This document shows, in pieces, positions 45,998 through 56,168 of a stretch of DNA of 56,889 nucleotides (position 1 is its first letter; every line of letters begins with the position of its first letter). The stretch lies in the NCBI RefSeq assembly GCF_028416575.1, contig NZ_JAMQKB010000018.1:1-56889 (forward strand), written 5' to 3'. The DNA comes from Terrihalobacillus insolitus (GTDB taxonomy: Bacteria; Bacillota; Bacilli; Bacillales; Amphibacillaceae). The notes under the pieces are model-generated. The model saw only the letters and a program-made list of their open reading frames with translations. It made no database searches and had not been told where the DNA came from. Made by a program: the position numbers and the translations under genes.

Positions 45998-47355
45998 TAC
46001 TCCCCCTCCTTGACGCTATCCTCTTTTTGATAGGCCCAATCTAGCAACTGAACCGTATGGACAATTTTTTGATTTCTCCCATACTTTTGTACTCCCATTG
46101 CCATTTGAAGCATGCAGCCAGGATTGCCCATTGCTATCATTTCAACGTCTTCTGGGACATTCTCCATCTTGCTTTCGAGTACTTCTCCAGCCATTTCTGG
46201 ATTCGTAATATTGTAGATACCAGCACTTCCACAGCAACGGTCTGCATTTGGCATGTGAACCATTTCTACCCCAGGAATATCAAGTAACAGGTCACGTGGT
46301 TGTTGACGTACACCTTGACCATGTGCAAGATGACAGGCATCATGATATGTTATCCGTTTATTGATTTCTGCTTTTGGTGTCTCATATCCTGTGTCATAAA
46401 GGTACTTTGAAATATCTTCAACCTTCTCAGAAAAGGCTTCTGCTTTATCACGCCACTCTGGATCTTCTCGAAATAGTTCCGGATACTCCTTCATTGCACA
46501 TCCACAACCAGCTGCATTGACAATTACTTTTTCAGAGTCCTTAAATGCTTCGATATTTTGTTTAGCTAGCTTTCTTCCTGTTTCACGATCACCAGCATGC
46601 ACATGTAATGCCCCACAGCATGTTTGCGTTTGTGGTATCGTTACATCATTTCCGTTACGTGTTAAGACATTGACAGTAGATTCATTAATATCACTAAACA
46701 TGACATCCATCACACACCCAGTTAACAGTGCAACTTCATGTTTCGTTTCCCCTTTTGATTTGACCACTTGTTCGTTTTTATACTTTTTTCTTACAGAGTC
46801 CTTTACTTCTGGCATAATCGCTTCCATTTCCATCAAATGTTGTGGCATCACATGCAACATCCCCGTTTTTCTTACTACCTTTTGTACGCCACTTTTTTGA
46901 TAGAATTTCAATAGATTCCCTAGTGAATTTAAGCGATTCTGATGGGGAAACAGGCCTTGAAGAAAAAATTTACTTACTGTTCCTTTCCATCCTGTTAAGG
47001 GCATTGCTTGACGAATTTGTCCCCGAGCCTCTTCAATTAACCCCCCCACATCCACATCGGCAGGGCAAGCTGTCGTACATGCTTTACAGTCAAGACACGC
47101 AAAAACAGGATCCATAAACTGCTCATTCACTTTTAGTTTACCTTCCGAAACAGACTTAATTAGATGGACACGTCCACGAGGAGAGTGCTGTTCCTGCCCT
47201 GTTATCTCATAGGTTGGACAAGCCTCCAAACACATGCCACAATGCACGCAATCTGCCCATTTGTTTTCGTCAGGATGATCACTCCAAAGATAATTGCTTA
47301 AGCTTGTGGTTGAACATGCAGGTTCTTTTTTTACACTGCTAGCTGTTTGGCTCAC
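45997..47355 (-). CDS. glcF: Glycolate oxidase iron-sulfur subunit GlcF
   Basis: 452 aa. Two 4Fe-4S motifs (CVHCGMCLEACP and CLDCKACTTACP) and two Cys-rich CCG domains (LLTGCVMD...TCCGALHVHAG; YHDACHLAHGQG...RCCGSAGIYN). It passes electrons from GlcD/GlcE to the membrane chain. GTG start follows GGGAGGG at about 8 nt. It lies 2 nt behind glcE and overlaps glcD. Confidence 0.93.
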   Translation of the reverse strand: MSQTASSVKKEPACSTTSLSNYLWSDHPDENKWADCVHCGMCLEACPTYEITGQEQHSPRGRVHLIKSVSEGKLKVNEQFMDPVFACLDCKACTTACPADVDVGGLIEEARGQIRQAMPLTGWKGTVSKFFLQGLFPHQNRLNSLGNLLKFYQKSGVQKVVRKTGMLHVMPQHLMEMEAIMPEVKDSVRKKYKNEQVVKSKGETKHEVALLTGCVMDVMFSDINESTVNVLTRNGNDVTIPQTQTCCGALHVHAGDRETGRKLAKQNIEAFKDSEKVIVNAAGCGCAMKEYPELFREDPEWRDKAEAFSEKVEDISKYLYDTGYETPKAEINKRITYHDACHLAHGQGVRQQPRDLLLDIPGVEMVHMPNADRCCGSAGIYNITNPEMAGEVLESKMENVPEDVEMIAMGNPGCMLQMAMGVQKYGRNQKIVHTVQLLDWAYQKEDSVKEGE

Positions 47356-47357
47356 GT

Positions 47358-48680
47358 TTATATCCCTCCCACAAATCGTTTATGATTCAAGACATTGTTT
47401 GGATCAATCTTTGATTTCATTTGTTTTAATAAGAAGAAATACGATGGTTGTTCACCCCAAACATCGATTTGTTGACGTAATGAAAGAGGTAGATGTGTAA
47501 TCGTCACATATCCACCAAGCTGTACAACAAAATACCTTAGCTGCTTGATGGCTGCCACGACATCATCACTCGCACCTTTTAAAATCACTTGGCATAGCCC
47601 ATGCCCTAATCCGCCATGTGCTTGGATGACAAGATTGTTAGCATCTTGTAAAACGTGAGCTTCTTTTATAACCTTGAGAACATCAAGATTCACGATACCT
47701 ATTTTCAATGCTGCCTCTGTTTCATTATTAGTGATAAGCTCTGTGCCATTTGGACGAATGGTATAGAATTCATCCCAAAACGCTTGTGTTTCCTTTTGTC
47801 GTAAAATTGATACTTCCGCATTATGCTCACTGTTATTTATGAAATTTTCCTGGTAATGCACGGATTTTTCTACATCTTCAAAGGAAATGGCTAATGTGTA
47901 GTGTGCTCTATTTATCAACCTATTTGACAAGGCTGGGCTTAACAATTCAAGTGAGGTCGGTTCCATTGGTGCATCTAAAAGGTCGATAACGAAAGATCGA
48001 ATTTCCTCCATATTTCCTTTTGGAAACGATAGAAGAACTAGACTTTCATGCTTAGGCACGGGACGTAATTTAACGGTCACTTCCGAAACAACTCCTAATG
48101 TACCCATCGAACCGATAAAAAGTTTGTTCATATCATAACCGGCCACATTTTTTACTACTTTTGCACCTGTACGAATAATCGTTCCATTTGGATAAACAAC
48201 TTTCATCCCGATCACAACATCTCTAGCTGATCCATAACCAAGTCGTTTGGGTCCGCTTTCATTTGCTGCAATTATCCCGCCTATTGTTGCATATTCTGGC
48301 CATGCAGGATCCAGTGATACTTTTTGGTCATGCTCTGCTAAATAATCCTGTATTTCTTTAAACGTAGTACCAGGCCTAACTGTTAATGTCATGTCTCCAA
48401 CAGTATGTTCGATAATTCCTTTATAATCGGATAATGAGAGTAAGATATCAGCAGTCTCTACTAAACCACCATATCCCCTTTTTGTCCCACCTCCCATTAC
48501 CGATATGTTTTTGCCATTCTCATTTGCGTATTTGAGGATACTTGCAATCTCTGCTTCGGACTTAGGGTAGACCGTCACCTGTCCCCTGTTTCCCAATGAA
48601 TGGTTTTGTCTTTCCTCTTCCTTCACCTGACCTTCAGGTATCAAAGATTTTAGATCTGTTAAAATATCTGCTACGATCAA
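47358..48680 (-). CDS. glcE: Glycolate oxidase FAD-binding subunit GlcE
   Basis: About 440 aa. FAD_binding_4 domain (ISVMGGGTKRGYGG, YATIGGIIAANESGPKRLGYGSARD, GSMGTLGVVSEVTVKL) with a shorter C-terminal domain than GlcD. The TTG at 48680 is favoured because AGGAGG lies 8 nt before it; a GTG at 48689 is inside that ribosome site. First gene of glcEFD. Confidence 0.88.
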   Translation of the reverse strand: MIVADILTDLKSLIPEGQVKEEERQNHSLGNRGQVTVYPKSEAEIASILKYANENGKNISVMGGGTKRGYGGLVETADILLSLSDYKGIIEHTVGDMTLTVRPGTTFKEIQDYLAEHDQKVSLDPAWPEYATIGGIIAANESGPKRLGYGSARDVVIGMKVVYPNGTIIRTGAKVVKNVAGYDMNKLFIGSMGTLGVVSEVTVKLRPVPKHESLVLLSFPKGNMEEIRSFVIDLLDAPMEPTSLELLSPALSNRLINRAHYTLAISFEDVEKSVHYQENFINNSEHNAEVSILRQKETQAFWDEFYTIRPNGTELITNNETEAALKIGIVNLDVLKVIKEAHVLQDANNLVIQAHGGLGHGLCQVILKGASDDVVAAIKQLRYFVVQLGGYVTITHLPLSLRQQIDVWGEQPSYFFLLKQMKSKIDPNNVLNHKRFVGGI

Positions 48681-48709
48681 TCCCAACACCTCCTATTGTT
48701 TCGTAATAA

Positions 48710-48722
48710 CAAACATCGTTTC
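48710..48722. promoter_or_regulatory. Candidate IclR-type operator upstream of glcE
   Basis: CAAAC-ATC-GTTTC, one mismatch from the glcB site, 30 bp upstream of the glcE start. The remaining intergenic part (48723-49078) is AT-rich and shows no gene I can support. Confidence 0.45.
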
Positions 48723-49078
48723 GTTAATTACGCAAAAAAATATTTCTTTATAATGGTTCCTAATTTTTACAACCGCTTCTGATCTGACAAAAACACAAAG
48801 ATGCAATAGAAATCGAGTCCTTAAAAATCTGATGTGGTTAACAGTAGATTTTTCCACGCTCCACATGTGATGGATTGATAGATAACTTCACTATGATGAT
48901 TATGTTCCTATTTAGCCGGATATACATAAAAAATGAATGGATGTTATTCTGTACATTAATTAAACCATTTAAATGGAAGATTTGCAATGAGTTTTTTGAA
49001 TTTTTGGTTAGTTCTGGAGTGTAGGTGGTTTGCTATACAGCATTGACCCATATAAGAATACTTACTGTCACCTAGTAT

Positions 49079-49116
49079 CAAAAAAGCCAAAGCAAATTTT
49101 GCTTTGGCTTTTTTTA
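49079..49116. terminator. Bidirectional terminator after the sugar ABC operon
   Basis: AAAAAGCCAAAGC and GCTTTGGCTTTTT form a 13-bp stem with a 6-nt loop, flanked by A and T runs, directly behind the permease stop at 49119. Confidence 0.9.
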
Positions 49117-49118
49117 AT

Positions 49119-50276
49119 CTACTTATTTTTATTTAATACGTCAAATGCAACAGCCGCCAACAAAACAAGCCCTTTTATAGCCTGTTGCCAATCAATGCCA
49201 ATACCCATCAAAGACATCCCGTTGTTCAAAACACCCATAACAAGGGCACCAATAACCGCCCCAAAGACAGTACCTACTCCACCAGTGAATGACGCTCCAC
49301 CGATGACTGCCGCCGCAATAGCATCTAATTCAAATAGATTACCTGCTTGAGGGGTTGCTGCATTAAGTCTTCCAGCGAATATTATTCCACTCAGTGCTGA
49401 GAGAACTCCCATGTTTATAAAAACCAAGAATTTCATCTTTTTTGTTTTTACCCCTGATAATTGAGCCGCATTAGCGTTACCACCAACTGCATAGATATGA
49501 CGGCCGTAAACTGTATTATTCATAATAAATGTGTAACCAATAATTAATACTATTAAAGTTATTAGCACATATGGTAATCCCTCATATAGGGCTAACTCAT
49601 AAGTCAATAAATTGATAACTACCGTAATGATGAAAAGTTTTGTAACAAACAACGAAAATGAGCTAACCTGAAAATTATATTTTTGCTCATTTTTTCGTAT
49701 TCTTAACTCATTTATAATGTAAAAGAAAGAGAGCATAATACCAATAATGACCGTAAAAAACTGCAAACTTCCTCCCCCAAAAATATCGGGTAGAAAGTCG
49801 GAACTTAAACTTCGAAAGCTATCGGGAAATGGTGCAATTGTTTTACCATCCAATACAACGAGTGTTAAACCCCGAAACAGCAACATACCTGCAAGTGTTA
49901 CAATAAAGGATGGGATGTTTACATATGCTACCCAAAATCCTTGCCAAGCTCCAATAATAACACCGAATACCAAGCATAAAAGAATGCCTAAAAAAACTGG
50001 CATATCATAGGTGACAATAAACAAACCAGCAATAGCACCAATGAAAGCAGCAACTGAACCAACTGATAAATCAATTTCACCAGTGATAATAATTAACATC
50101 ATACCTATAGCCAGCACAATGATATAACTATTTTGCATAATAATGTTTGTAACGTTTAATGGTTTTAATAGTATACCACCAGTTAAAACCTGAAATAATA
50201 TAATTATTCCAATTAAAGCAATGATCATGCCGAATTTTCTTATATTATTGTTGATTAAATTTTTTATTCCATCCAC
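49119..50276 (-). CDS. Multiple-monosaccharide ABC transporter permease, GguB/MmsB-like
   Basis: 385 aa with about ten membrane helices, BPD_transp_2 family. EIDLSVGSVAAFIGAIAG near the N-terminus and AIAAAVIGGASFTGGVGTVFGA near the C-terminus are typical of ribose/xylose/multiple-sugar permeases. The length and the central ELRIRKNEQKY insert fit the GguB-type subgroup. GTG start after GGAGGGC; 3 nt behind the ATPase gene. Confidence 0.88.
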   Translation of the reverse strand: MDGIKNLINNNIRKFGMIIALIGIIILFQVLTGGILLKPLNVTNIIMQNSYIIVLAIGMMLIIITGEIDLSVGSVAAFIGAIAGLFIVTYDMPVFLGILLCLVFGVIIGAWQGFWVAYVNIPSFIVTLAGMLLFRGLTLVVLDGKTIAPFPDSFRSLSSDFLPDIFGGGSLQFFTVIIGIMLSFFYIINELRIRKNEQKYNFQVSSFSLFVTKLFIITVVINLLTYELALYEGLPYVLITLIVLIIGYTFIMNNTVYGRHIYAVGGNANAAQLSGVKTKKMKFLVFINMGVLSALSGIIFAGRLNAATPQAGNLFELDAIAAAVIGGASFTGGVGTVFGAVIGALVMGVLNNGMSLMGIGIDWQQAIKGLVLLAAVAFDVLNKNK

Positions 50277-50279
50277 TGT

Positions 50280-51812
50280 TTATGCCCTCCAGTCTTCGGT
50301 CATGTATTTCATCAATATTTCTTGATTTGCATCTTGTTTATTAACTTCACCAGTAATTTTACCTTCTGCCATCGTATAAATCCTATCACACATTCCTAGT
50401 AATTCAGGAAGTTCTGAAGATATCATAATGATGCTTTTACCCTTATCTGCTAGTTCATTGATAATTTTATAGATTTCAAACTTTGCACCCACGTCAATTC
50501 CGCGGGTAGGTTCATCCAAAATTAAAATTTCGGGATCTGTGTAAATCCATTTCCCAAGCACTACTTTTTGTTGATTTCCACCACTTAGGTTTAACGCTTT
50601 TTGATAAATGGTTGGTGCCTTGATATTTATCTTAGATTTGATAGACTCAGCTACTTTTACTTCCTCATTAGAATTTAAAATACTATTGTTTGAAACTTGA
50701 TGTAAGCCTGCAAGCGTAATGTTGTTTTTGACGCTTTCTATTAAAATTAATCCAAACTCTTTACGGTTTTCTGAAACATAGGCTATGCCATTTTCTATGG
50801 CGCGACCAACGTTCTTTATATCTATTTCCACTCCATTTTTGTATGCTTTTCCTGTTATTTTCTTACCATAGGACTTACCGAAAATACTCATTGCTAGTTC
50901 TGTTCTACCAGCTCCCATTAAACCAGCTATTCCAATTATTTCGCCTTTTCTTACATTGAATTTGACATCAAACAATATTTGTCTGTCTGAGTTTACAGGG
51001 TGATATGCCGACCAGTTTTCCACTTCAAATAAAACCTCTCCAATGTTTGGATTCCTAACGGGAAACAGATTTGAAAGATCTCTACCAACCATTCCTTTAA
51101 TGATACGATCCTCACTAATTTCATCCTCATCAAGAGTTAATGTTTCAATGGTCTTGCCATCCCTGAGAATAGTTATTCTGTCTGAAACCTTAATAAGTTC
51201 CTTTAATTTATGGGAAATAAGAATAGAGGTGATTCCCTGCTTTTTAAAATCAAGTAACAAGTTAAGTAAATTTTGACTATCTTCCTCGTTGAGTGCGGAT
51301 GTAGGCTCATCCAAAATTAACAATTTTACATCTTTTGATAGCGCTTTTGCAATTTCAACTAATTGCTGTTGCCCAACACCGATATCTTTGATTTGTACCT
51401 TAGGTGATATATTTAATCCTACTTTTTTTAGGAGTTCCTTCGTTTTTGTAATCGTTTCATTCCAGTGGACAATACCTCTGCTTGCCTGTTCATTTCCTAA
51501 AAAAATGTTTTCCGCAATAGAAAGTTCAGGAATCAACGCCAATTCTTGGTGGATGATAACAATACCTAATGCCTCGCTTTGATTAATATCTTTAAAGTCA
51601 CATTTTTTACCGTTTAATATAATGTCCCCAGAGTAACTACCATATGGATGCACACCGCTTAATACCTTCATTAATGTAGACTTTCCAGCACCGTTTTCCC
51701 CAATTAAAGCATGAATTTCTCCCTTTTCCACATTTAAATTCACGTTATCTAATGCTTTGACACCAGGAAATGATTTTGTAATTTCGCTCATTTCCAATAT
51801 GGTTCCAGACAT
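50280..51812 (-). CDS. Multiple-monosaccharide ABC transporter ATPase, GguA/MmsA-like
   Basis: 510 aa with two fused ABC domains. Domain 1: Walker [13 protein letters not shown], signature [15 protein letters not shown], Walker [16 protein letters not shown]. Domain 2: degenerate Walker [14 protein letters not shown], signature [28 protein letters not shown]. This layout is normal for sugar importers of the Rbs/Xyl/Mgl type. ATG at 51812 is chosen after AAGGG; a GTG at 51824 is the alternative. Confidence 0.93.
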   Translation of the reverse strand: MSGTILEMSEITKSFPGVKALDNVNLNVEKGEIHALIGENGAGKSTLMKVLSGVHPYGSYSGDIILNGKKCDFKDINQSEALGIVIIHQELALIPELSIAENIFLGNEQASRGIVHWNETITKTKELLKKVGLNISPKVQIKDIGVGQQQLVEIAKALSKDVKLLILDEPTSALNEEDSQNLLNLLLDFKKQGITSILISHKLKELIKVSDRITILRDGKTIETLTLDEDEISEDRIIKGMVGRDLSNLFPVRNPNIGEVLFEVENWSAYHPVNSDRQILFDVKFNVRKGEIIGIAGLMGAGRTELAMSIFGKSYGKKITGKAYKNGVEIDIKNVGRAIENGIAYVSENRKEFGLILIESVKNNITLAGLHQVSNNSILNSNEEVKVAESIKSKINIKAPTIYQKALNLSGGNQQKVVLGKWIYTDPEILILDEPTRGIDVGAKFEIYKIINELADKGKSIIMISSELPELLGMCDRIYTMAEGKITGEVNKQDANQEILMKYMTEDWRA

Positions 51813-51844
51813 TTTCTCACACACCCTTATATGAAAATAAGTAG

Positions 51845-51880
51845 GATGATTTAGTGATGAATCTTCATCACTAAATCATC
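51845..51880 (-). promoter_or_regulatory. Intercistronic hairpin between binding-protein and ATPase genes
   Basis: GATGATTTAGTGATGAA and its exact complement form a 17-bp stem with a 2-nt gap, without a following T-run. Such hairpins behind binding-protein genes often stabilise the upstream message or reduce read-through, giving more binding protein than transporter. Confidence 0.65.
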
Positions 51881-51899
51881 TATAGAAATATACGGTTCC

Positions 51900-52976
51900 C
51901 TAGTTTAAGTCTTCCTCCGTGTAATACTCGGAATCAACTAATATTTCCTTGTAATTGTTAATATCCACGGAAACCGGCTTTAATAAATAAGAAGGAACTA
52001 TTTTTTTCCCGTTATCATATGTTTCAGTATCATTCACTTCAGGTTCTTCTCCCTTAAGTACAGAATCTCCCATGTCCACTGCTTTTTTGGCAAGTTCTCT
52101 AGTATCTTTGAATACAGTTTGTGTTTGTTCACCCTCAATGATAGATTTAACAGAAGCTAATTCCGCATCTTGTCCAGTGATGATTGGCATTGGTTTATCA
52201 CTTGTCCCGTAACCTACTGCCTTTAGAGACGAAATAATCCCAATGCTTATTCCATCGTAAGGTGAAAGTACTGCATCGATTTTTTCGCTAGAATAATTAG
52301 AGCTTATCAGGTTATCCATTCTTTCCTGTGCTTTTGACCCACTCCACCTTAACGTAGCGCTTTGTTCAAAATCTGTTTGGCCACTCTTAACTACTAATTT
52401 TCCATTATCGATATATGGCTGCAATATAGACAAAGCTCCATCCCAGAAGAAGTACGCATTGTTATCATCAGGAGACCCTGCAAATAACTCAATGTTAAAC
52501 GGACCTTCCCCATCCTTTAAGCCAAGCTTATCCTCTATATAAGTACCTTGTTGTACACCAACCTGAAAGTTATCAAACGTAGCATAATAACTTACATAAT
52601 CACTGTTCATGATCAAGCGGTCATATGCGATAACAGGAATCTCTTGTTTTTGTGCTTGATCTAGCACATCTGATAGTGCTTCACCATCAATGGAGGCGAT
52701 TACAAGAAGGTCAACGCCTTTTGTTATCATGTTCTCAATTTGTGAAATTTGATTTTCTACAACATCTTGTGCATACTGTAAATCCGTCTTATATCCTAAC
52801 TTTTCAAATTCTCCAACCATGTTTTCCCCATCTTTTACCCAGCGTTCTGATGATTTAGTCGGCATTGCAATTCCTACAGATTTCTCATCGCCCCCAGTTC
52901 CACCCGCTTGATTACCACAACCTACTAAAGCGATCACTAGAATCAAAAGCGATAACATAAAGCCTACTTTCTTCAT
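51900..52976 (-). CDS. Sugar ABC transporter substrate-binding lipoprotein, ChvE-like
   Basis: 358 aa. Lipoprotein signal with lipobox LVGC (Cys20), then a periplasmic-binding-protein type 1 fold: [79 protein letters not shown]. This is the ChvE/multiple-monosaccharide class, which can bind arabinose, xylose, galactose or glucose. Neighbouring araR and araA point to arabinose. Start follows AAAAGGGGGAGAAAAA. Confidence 0.92.
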   Translation of the reverse strand: MKKVGFMLSLLILVIALVGCGNQAGGTGGDEKSVGIAMPTKSSERWVKDGENMVGEFEKLGYKTDLQYAQDVVENQISQIENMITKGVDLLVIASIDGEALSDVLDQAQKQEIPVIAYDRLIMNSDYVSYYATFDNFQVGVQQGTYIEDKLGLKDGEGPFNIELFAGSPDDNNAYFFWDGALSILQPYIDNGKLVVKSGQTDFEQSATLRWSGSKAQERMDNLISSNYSSEKIDAVLSPYDGISIGIISSLKAVGYGTSDKPMPIITGQDAELASVKSIIEGEQTQTVFKDTRELAKKAVDMGDSVLKGEEPEVNDTETYDNGKKIVPSYLLKPVSVDINNYKEILVDSEYYTEEDLN

Positions 52977-53054
52977 TTTTTCTCCCCCTTTTAGTTAATG
53001 CTTACCCATTTATGTATTTAACACAAATGGATGTTTTCATAGAAAGAAATGTAT

Positions 53055-53068
53055 AGATAGCGCTTACA
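53055..53068 (-). promoter_or_regulatory. Catabolite-responsive element (cre)
   Basis: Minus-strand TGTAAGCGCTATCT matches the CcpA cre consensus TGWAANCGNTNWCA at 13 of 14 positions. It lies about 80 bp upstream of the binding-protein gene, so carbon catabolite repression is likely. Confidence 0.6.
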
Positions 53069-53131
53069 TTGTTGTGAAAAAATATGATAATTTCTAAAGA
53101 TTATCTTCATTTTCTCATCTATGAAATCTCG

Positions 53132-53181
53132 ACATGTTCGTACAAAATAAATAAAAATAAAACCATGTTGTACGTACATAT
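53132..53181 (-). promoter_or_regulatory. Pair of AraR-like operators upstream of the sugar ABC operon
   Basis: 53132-53147 (ACATGTTCGTACAAAA) and 53166-53181 (TGTTGTACGTACATAT) match 12 and 13 of 16 positions of the B. subtilis AraR box (ATTTGTACGTACAAAT). Centres are 34 bp apart, allowing cooperative binding. They lie between araR and the binding-protein gene and suggest that the importer is arabinose-inducible. Confidence 0.6.
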
Positions 53182-53359
53182 ATTATAGGTTATCGAAATA
53201 TATTTTGCAATATGAATTTTTGTATTTTTTTTAAATTACTCCGTGTAATTTATTGTAGAGATTCTACTCATTAAAGTATCACTTATTCGTAATAATTAAC
53301 CTTCTAAAACAGACGTGTTCAACTAAAAGCAATAACTTTATTAATAGAACCTACCGCCG

Positions 53360-54487
53360 CTAAGAACCTATCTTCAAAGGATTTAATTCTTTTGTTGAAT
53401 TTCTAACAGCCATTTCTGGTGGATACACAATAGATTCCACTTTGGTCATTTCATTATGCTTGCTGCTTTCTTTAAGGCTGATTAACTCAATAATCATTTT
53501 AGCTGCTTCCCGTCCCATCTCACTCTTTGGGTGAATAACCGAAGTCAATTTTACTTCGGAAACCTCGGCCAAAAAAGAATCATCATAGCCAACAATCGAT
53601 AAATCACTTGGAACATGAATACTTTTCTCTCTTAACACGTCAAGAAACTTGATTGCAAGTTCATCATTATAGCAGACCATTCCAGTTGGCATGTCTTGAT
53701 TTCCTGATAATAATTTTTGTAGTTCATTGATTGGCTTTGTCTGTTTTTCTTTGGTGTTGTATGTGATGATATTTTTTGGATTTAGAGGAATTTGGTATTC
53801 CCTATGCGCCTTCAAATAACCCTTCATTCTCTTTGTTCCTTGAAGGTCATCTGTCTTAAAGCAACCAATAATATCCTTGTGCCCAAGTTTAATGAGGTGT
53901 TCTGTTTGCATAAATCCACCTCTTTCATCGTCCATTACAATGCTAAGTGGCTCTAATTCGTCGTAATAAGCGTTGATCATAATATACGGAATCGATAACC
54001 TCTCTAGATTTAAATAATAATTTATATTAGGGTTAGAATAGGCACTTTTTGTCGGCTCTATAATCACTCCATCAAAAGACTGAGAAAGAATCTTTTCAAG
54101 GAGTTTCCTTTCCGTTTCATGATCGTTATTCGTACTAAATAAACTAACTTGATATCCCTCTTCACTAAGTATTGATTCTGCTCCACGAATGATTGAAGGG
54201 AAAATATAATCTGAAATATACGTTGTAATAATGGCAATATTCTTCTGTCTTGATCCAGTTTTTGTTTGTTGGGTGCTTCGGTCCGCACAATAGGTCCCTG
54301 AACCTTGCTCCCTATATAACCATCCTTGATTTACTAAATCTCCAATAGCTAATCGAACAGTATGTCGACTAACACCGAACTGCTTCATTAACTCACTCTC
54401 TGAATTGATTTTTTGATGAGAAGTAAAAGTTCCATCTATTATTTTTGATTTGACTGCTTGTTTTACAATGTTATATTTCGTTTCCAT
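53360..54487 (-). CDS. araR: Arabinose operon repressor AraR
   Basis: 375 aa with a GntR-type winged helix at the N-terminus (residues 1-70: KSKIIDGTFTSHQKINSESELMKQFGVSRHTVRLAIGDLVNQGWL) fused to a LacI/PBP1-like sugar-sensing domain (DGVIIEPTKSAYSNPN, MVCYNDELAIKFLDVL, DLSIVGYDDSFLAEV, TSVIHPKSEMGREAA). This fusion is diagnostic of AraR, which releases DNA on binding arabinose. Lies between araA and the ABC genes on the same strand. Confidence 0.93.
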   Translation of the reverse strand: METKYNIVKQAVKSKIIDGTFTSHQKINSESELMKQFGVSRHTVRLAIGDLVNQGWLYREQGSGTYCADRSTQQTKTGSRQKNIAIITTYISDYIFPSIIRGAESILSEEGYQVSLFSTNNDHETERKLLEKILSQSFDGVIIEPTKSAYSNPNINYYLNLERLSIPYIMINAYYDELEPLSIVMDDERGGFMQTEHLIKLGHKDIIGCFKTDDLQGTKRMKGYLKAHREYQIPLNPKNIITYNTKEKQTKPINELQKLLSGNQDMPTGMVCYNDELAIKFLDVLREKSIHVPSDLSIVGYDDSFLAEVSEVKLTSVIHPKSEMGREAAKMIIELISLKESSKHNEMTKVESIVYPPEMAVRNSTKELNPLKIGS

Positions 54488-54540
54488 AAGAGCACCTCAA
54501 TCACATATACTTAACAGCTTCACGACTGCGTTTTAGTATT

Positions 54541-54556
54541 ACTTGTTCGTATAAGC
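54541..54556 (-). promoter_or_regulatory. Weak AraR-like site upstream of araR
   Basis: ACTTGTTCGTATAAGC matches 11 of 16 AraR-box positions, about 55 bp upstream of the araR start. It could give autoregulation, but the match is modest. Confidence 0.35.
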
Positions 54557-54640
54557 ATCATATCATATCTACGGTTATAGACACTAAAGTTTAAATGGTT
54601 TGCAGAACGACCTTTTCTGATCGCTCTGCTATACGATTTT

Positions 54641-56125
54641 TCACCTCCAAACAGCCTCACTATATTTCAATTCATTTCTTAACTGTCTAGATTGTGTGTG
54701 TTTATCAATCACTACGCACTCCACTCCGACCATTTCAGCAAAATCATAAAGCTGTTCCGTGGTAACAGTAAAAGAAAATACAGTATGGTGGGCACCCCCA
54801 GCATAAATCCACGACTCGGTAGCCTCACTTAAAGATGGATCTGGCTTCCAAAGCACCTTAGCAACAGGTAAGTTTGGCGTTTCTTGCTTAGGTTGTTCCG
54901 CCACCACTTCGTTTATTACCAAACGAAATCTACCACCTAACTCCACAAGCGATGCATTGATTGCAGATCCTCCTTGTCCGTCAAAAACTAACCTAGCAGG
55001 ATCTGCCTTCCCACCAATCGAAAGTGGGCTCACCACAATTTTAGGCGTTGTCGCTGCTACAGTCGGACAAATTTCAAGCATATGTGATCCGAGTATCATT
55101 TCATTTCCTGGTTCTAGGTGGTACGTATAATCCTCCATAAAGGATGTCCCTTCATTATTTGAAATAATCTTCATTAACCTAAGAAGAGCTGCTGTTCTCC
55201 AATCGCCTTCACCAGCAAAACCATAACCTTGTTCCATTAGTCGTTGAGCAGCTAACCCAGGTAATTGCTTCATACCGTGCAAATCCTCGAAATTAGTTGT
55301 GAACGCTGTGTAGTTTCCTTCTTCTAAGAACCCCTTTAATCCTAATTCAATTCTTGCTTGTTCTATAATTGATTCTTTCACTGAACCATTTACTTTATCC
55401 TCTGGGTCAATGTCATAAATCTGTGTATATTCATTAAATAACAAATGTACTGCTTCGTCAGAAACTTGATTGATCTTCTCTACTAAATCACCAACACCAT
55501 AATAATCGACGGTCCAACCAAATTTAATTTGAGCTTCAACCTTGTCTCCATCCGTTACTGCAACATGTCGCATGTTATCCCCAAAACGAGCCACCCGAAT
55601 ATTATTTCCTTCAACGTAACCTACTGCAATTCTCATCCAATCCCCTATTTTTTGTCTCACTTCTTGATTGCCCCAATGCCCAACGACAACTTTCCGAGCA
55701 AGTTTCATTCGTGTGCCAATAAACCCATATTCACGGTCACCGTGGGCTGATTGGTTTAAATTCATAAAATCCATATCAATCTTGCCCCAAGGTATATCTC
55801 GATTAAACTGAGTGTGCAGATGCAATAATGGCTTCTGTAACTTAGCGAGACCGGAAACCCACATTTTACCTGGGGAAAATGTGTGCATCCACGTTATTAG
55901 CCCCGCACAGTTATCATTTGAATTAGCTTCAAGACTAGTTCTTCTTATTTCTTCAGCGGTTGTTAAAACAGATTTAAAAATAACTCTGAAAGGAAGTTTG
56001 CCTTCTTCATTTAAACCTTCCACTATTTTTTGTGAGTTATTTTCTACTTCTAAGAGTGCTTCTTTCCCGTATAAGTGTTGGCTACCAGTAACAAACCAAA
56101 ATTCATAGGTCTTTGTTGTTAACAC
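54641..56125 (-). CDS. araA: L-arabinose isomerase
   Basis: 494 aa, family length. Converts L-arabinose to L-ribulose with Mn2+. N-terminal YEFWFVTGSQHLYG, WMHTFSPGKMWVSGL, catalytic Glu region FAGEGDWRTAALLR and the metal-site His residues in GSHMLEICP and AGGAHHTVFS are present. The preceding gene on this strand is araB, with 43 nt between. Confidence 0.95.
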   Translation of the reverse strand: MLTTKTYEFWFVTGSQHLYGKEALLEVENNSQKIVEGLNEEGKLPFRVIFKSVLTTAEEIRRTSLEANSNDNCAGLITWMHTFSPGKMWVSGLAKLQKPLLHLHTQFNRDIPWGKIDMDFMNLNQSAHGDREYGFIGTRMKLARKVVVGHWGNQEVRQKIGDWMRIAVGYVEGNNIRVARFGDNMRHVAVTDGDKVEAQIKFGWTVDYYGVGDLVEKINQVSDEAVHLLFNEYTQIYDIDPEDKVNGSVKESIIEQARIELGLKGFLEEGNYTAFTTNFEDLHGMKQLPGLAAQRLMEQGYGFAGEGDWRTAALLRLMKIISNNEGTSFMEDYTYHLEPGNEMILGSHMLEICPTVAATTPKIVVSPLSIGGKADPARLVFDGQGGSAINASLVELGGRFRLVINEVVAEQPKQETPNLPVAKVLWKPDPSLSEATESWIYAGGAHHTVFSFTVTTEQLYDFAEMVGVECVVIDKHTQSRQLRNELKYSEAVWR

Positions 56126-56168
56126 GATGATCCCCCCTTGATATAATTTAAAAAATAGAATCGTAGTT

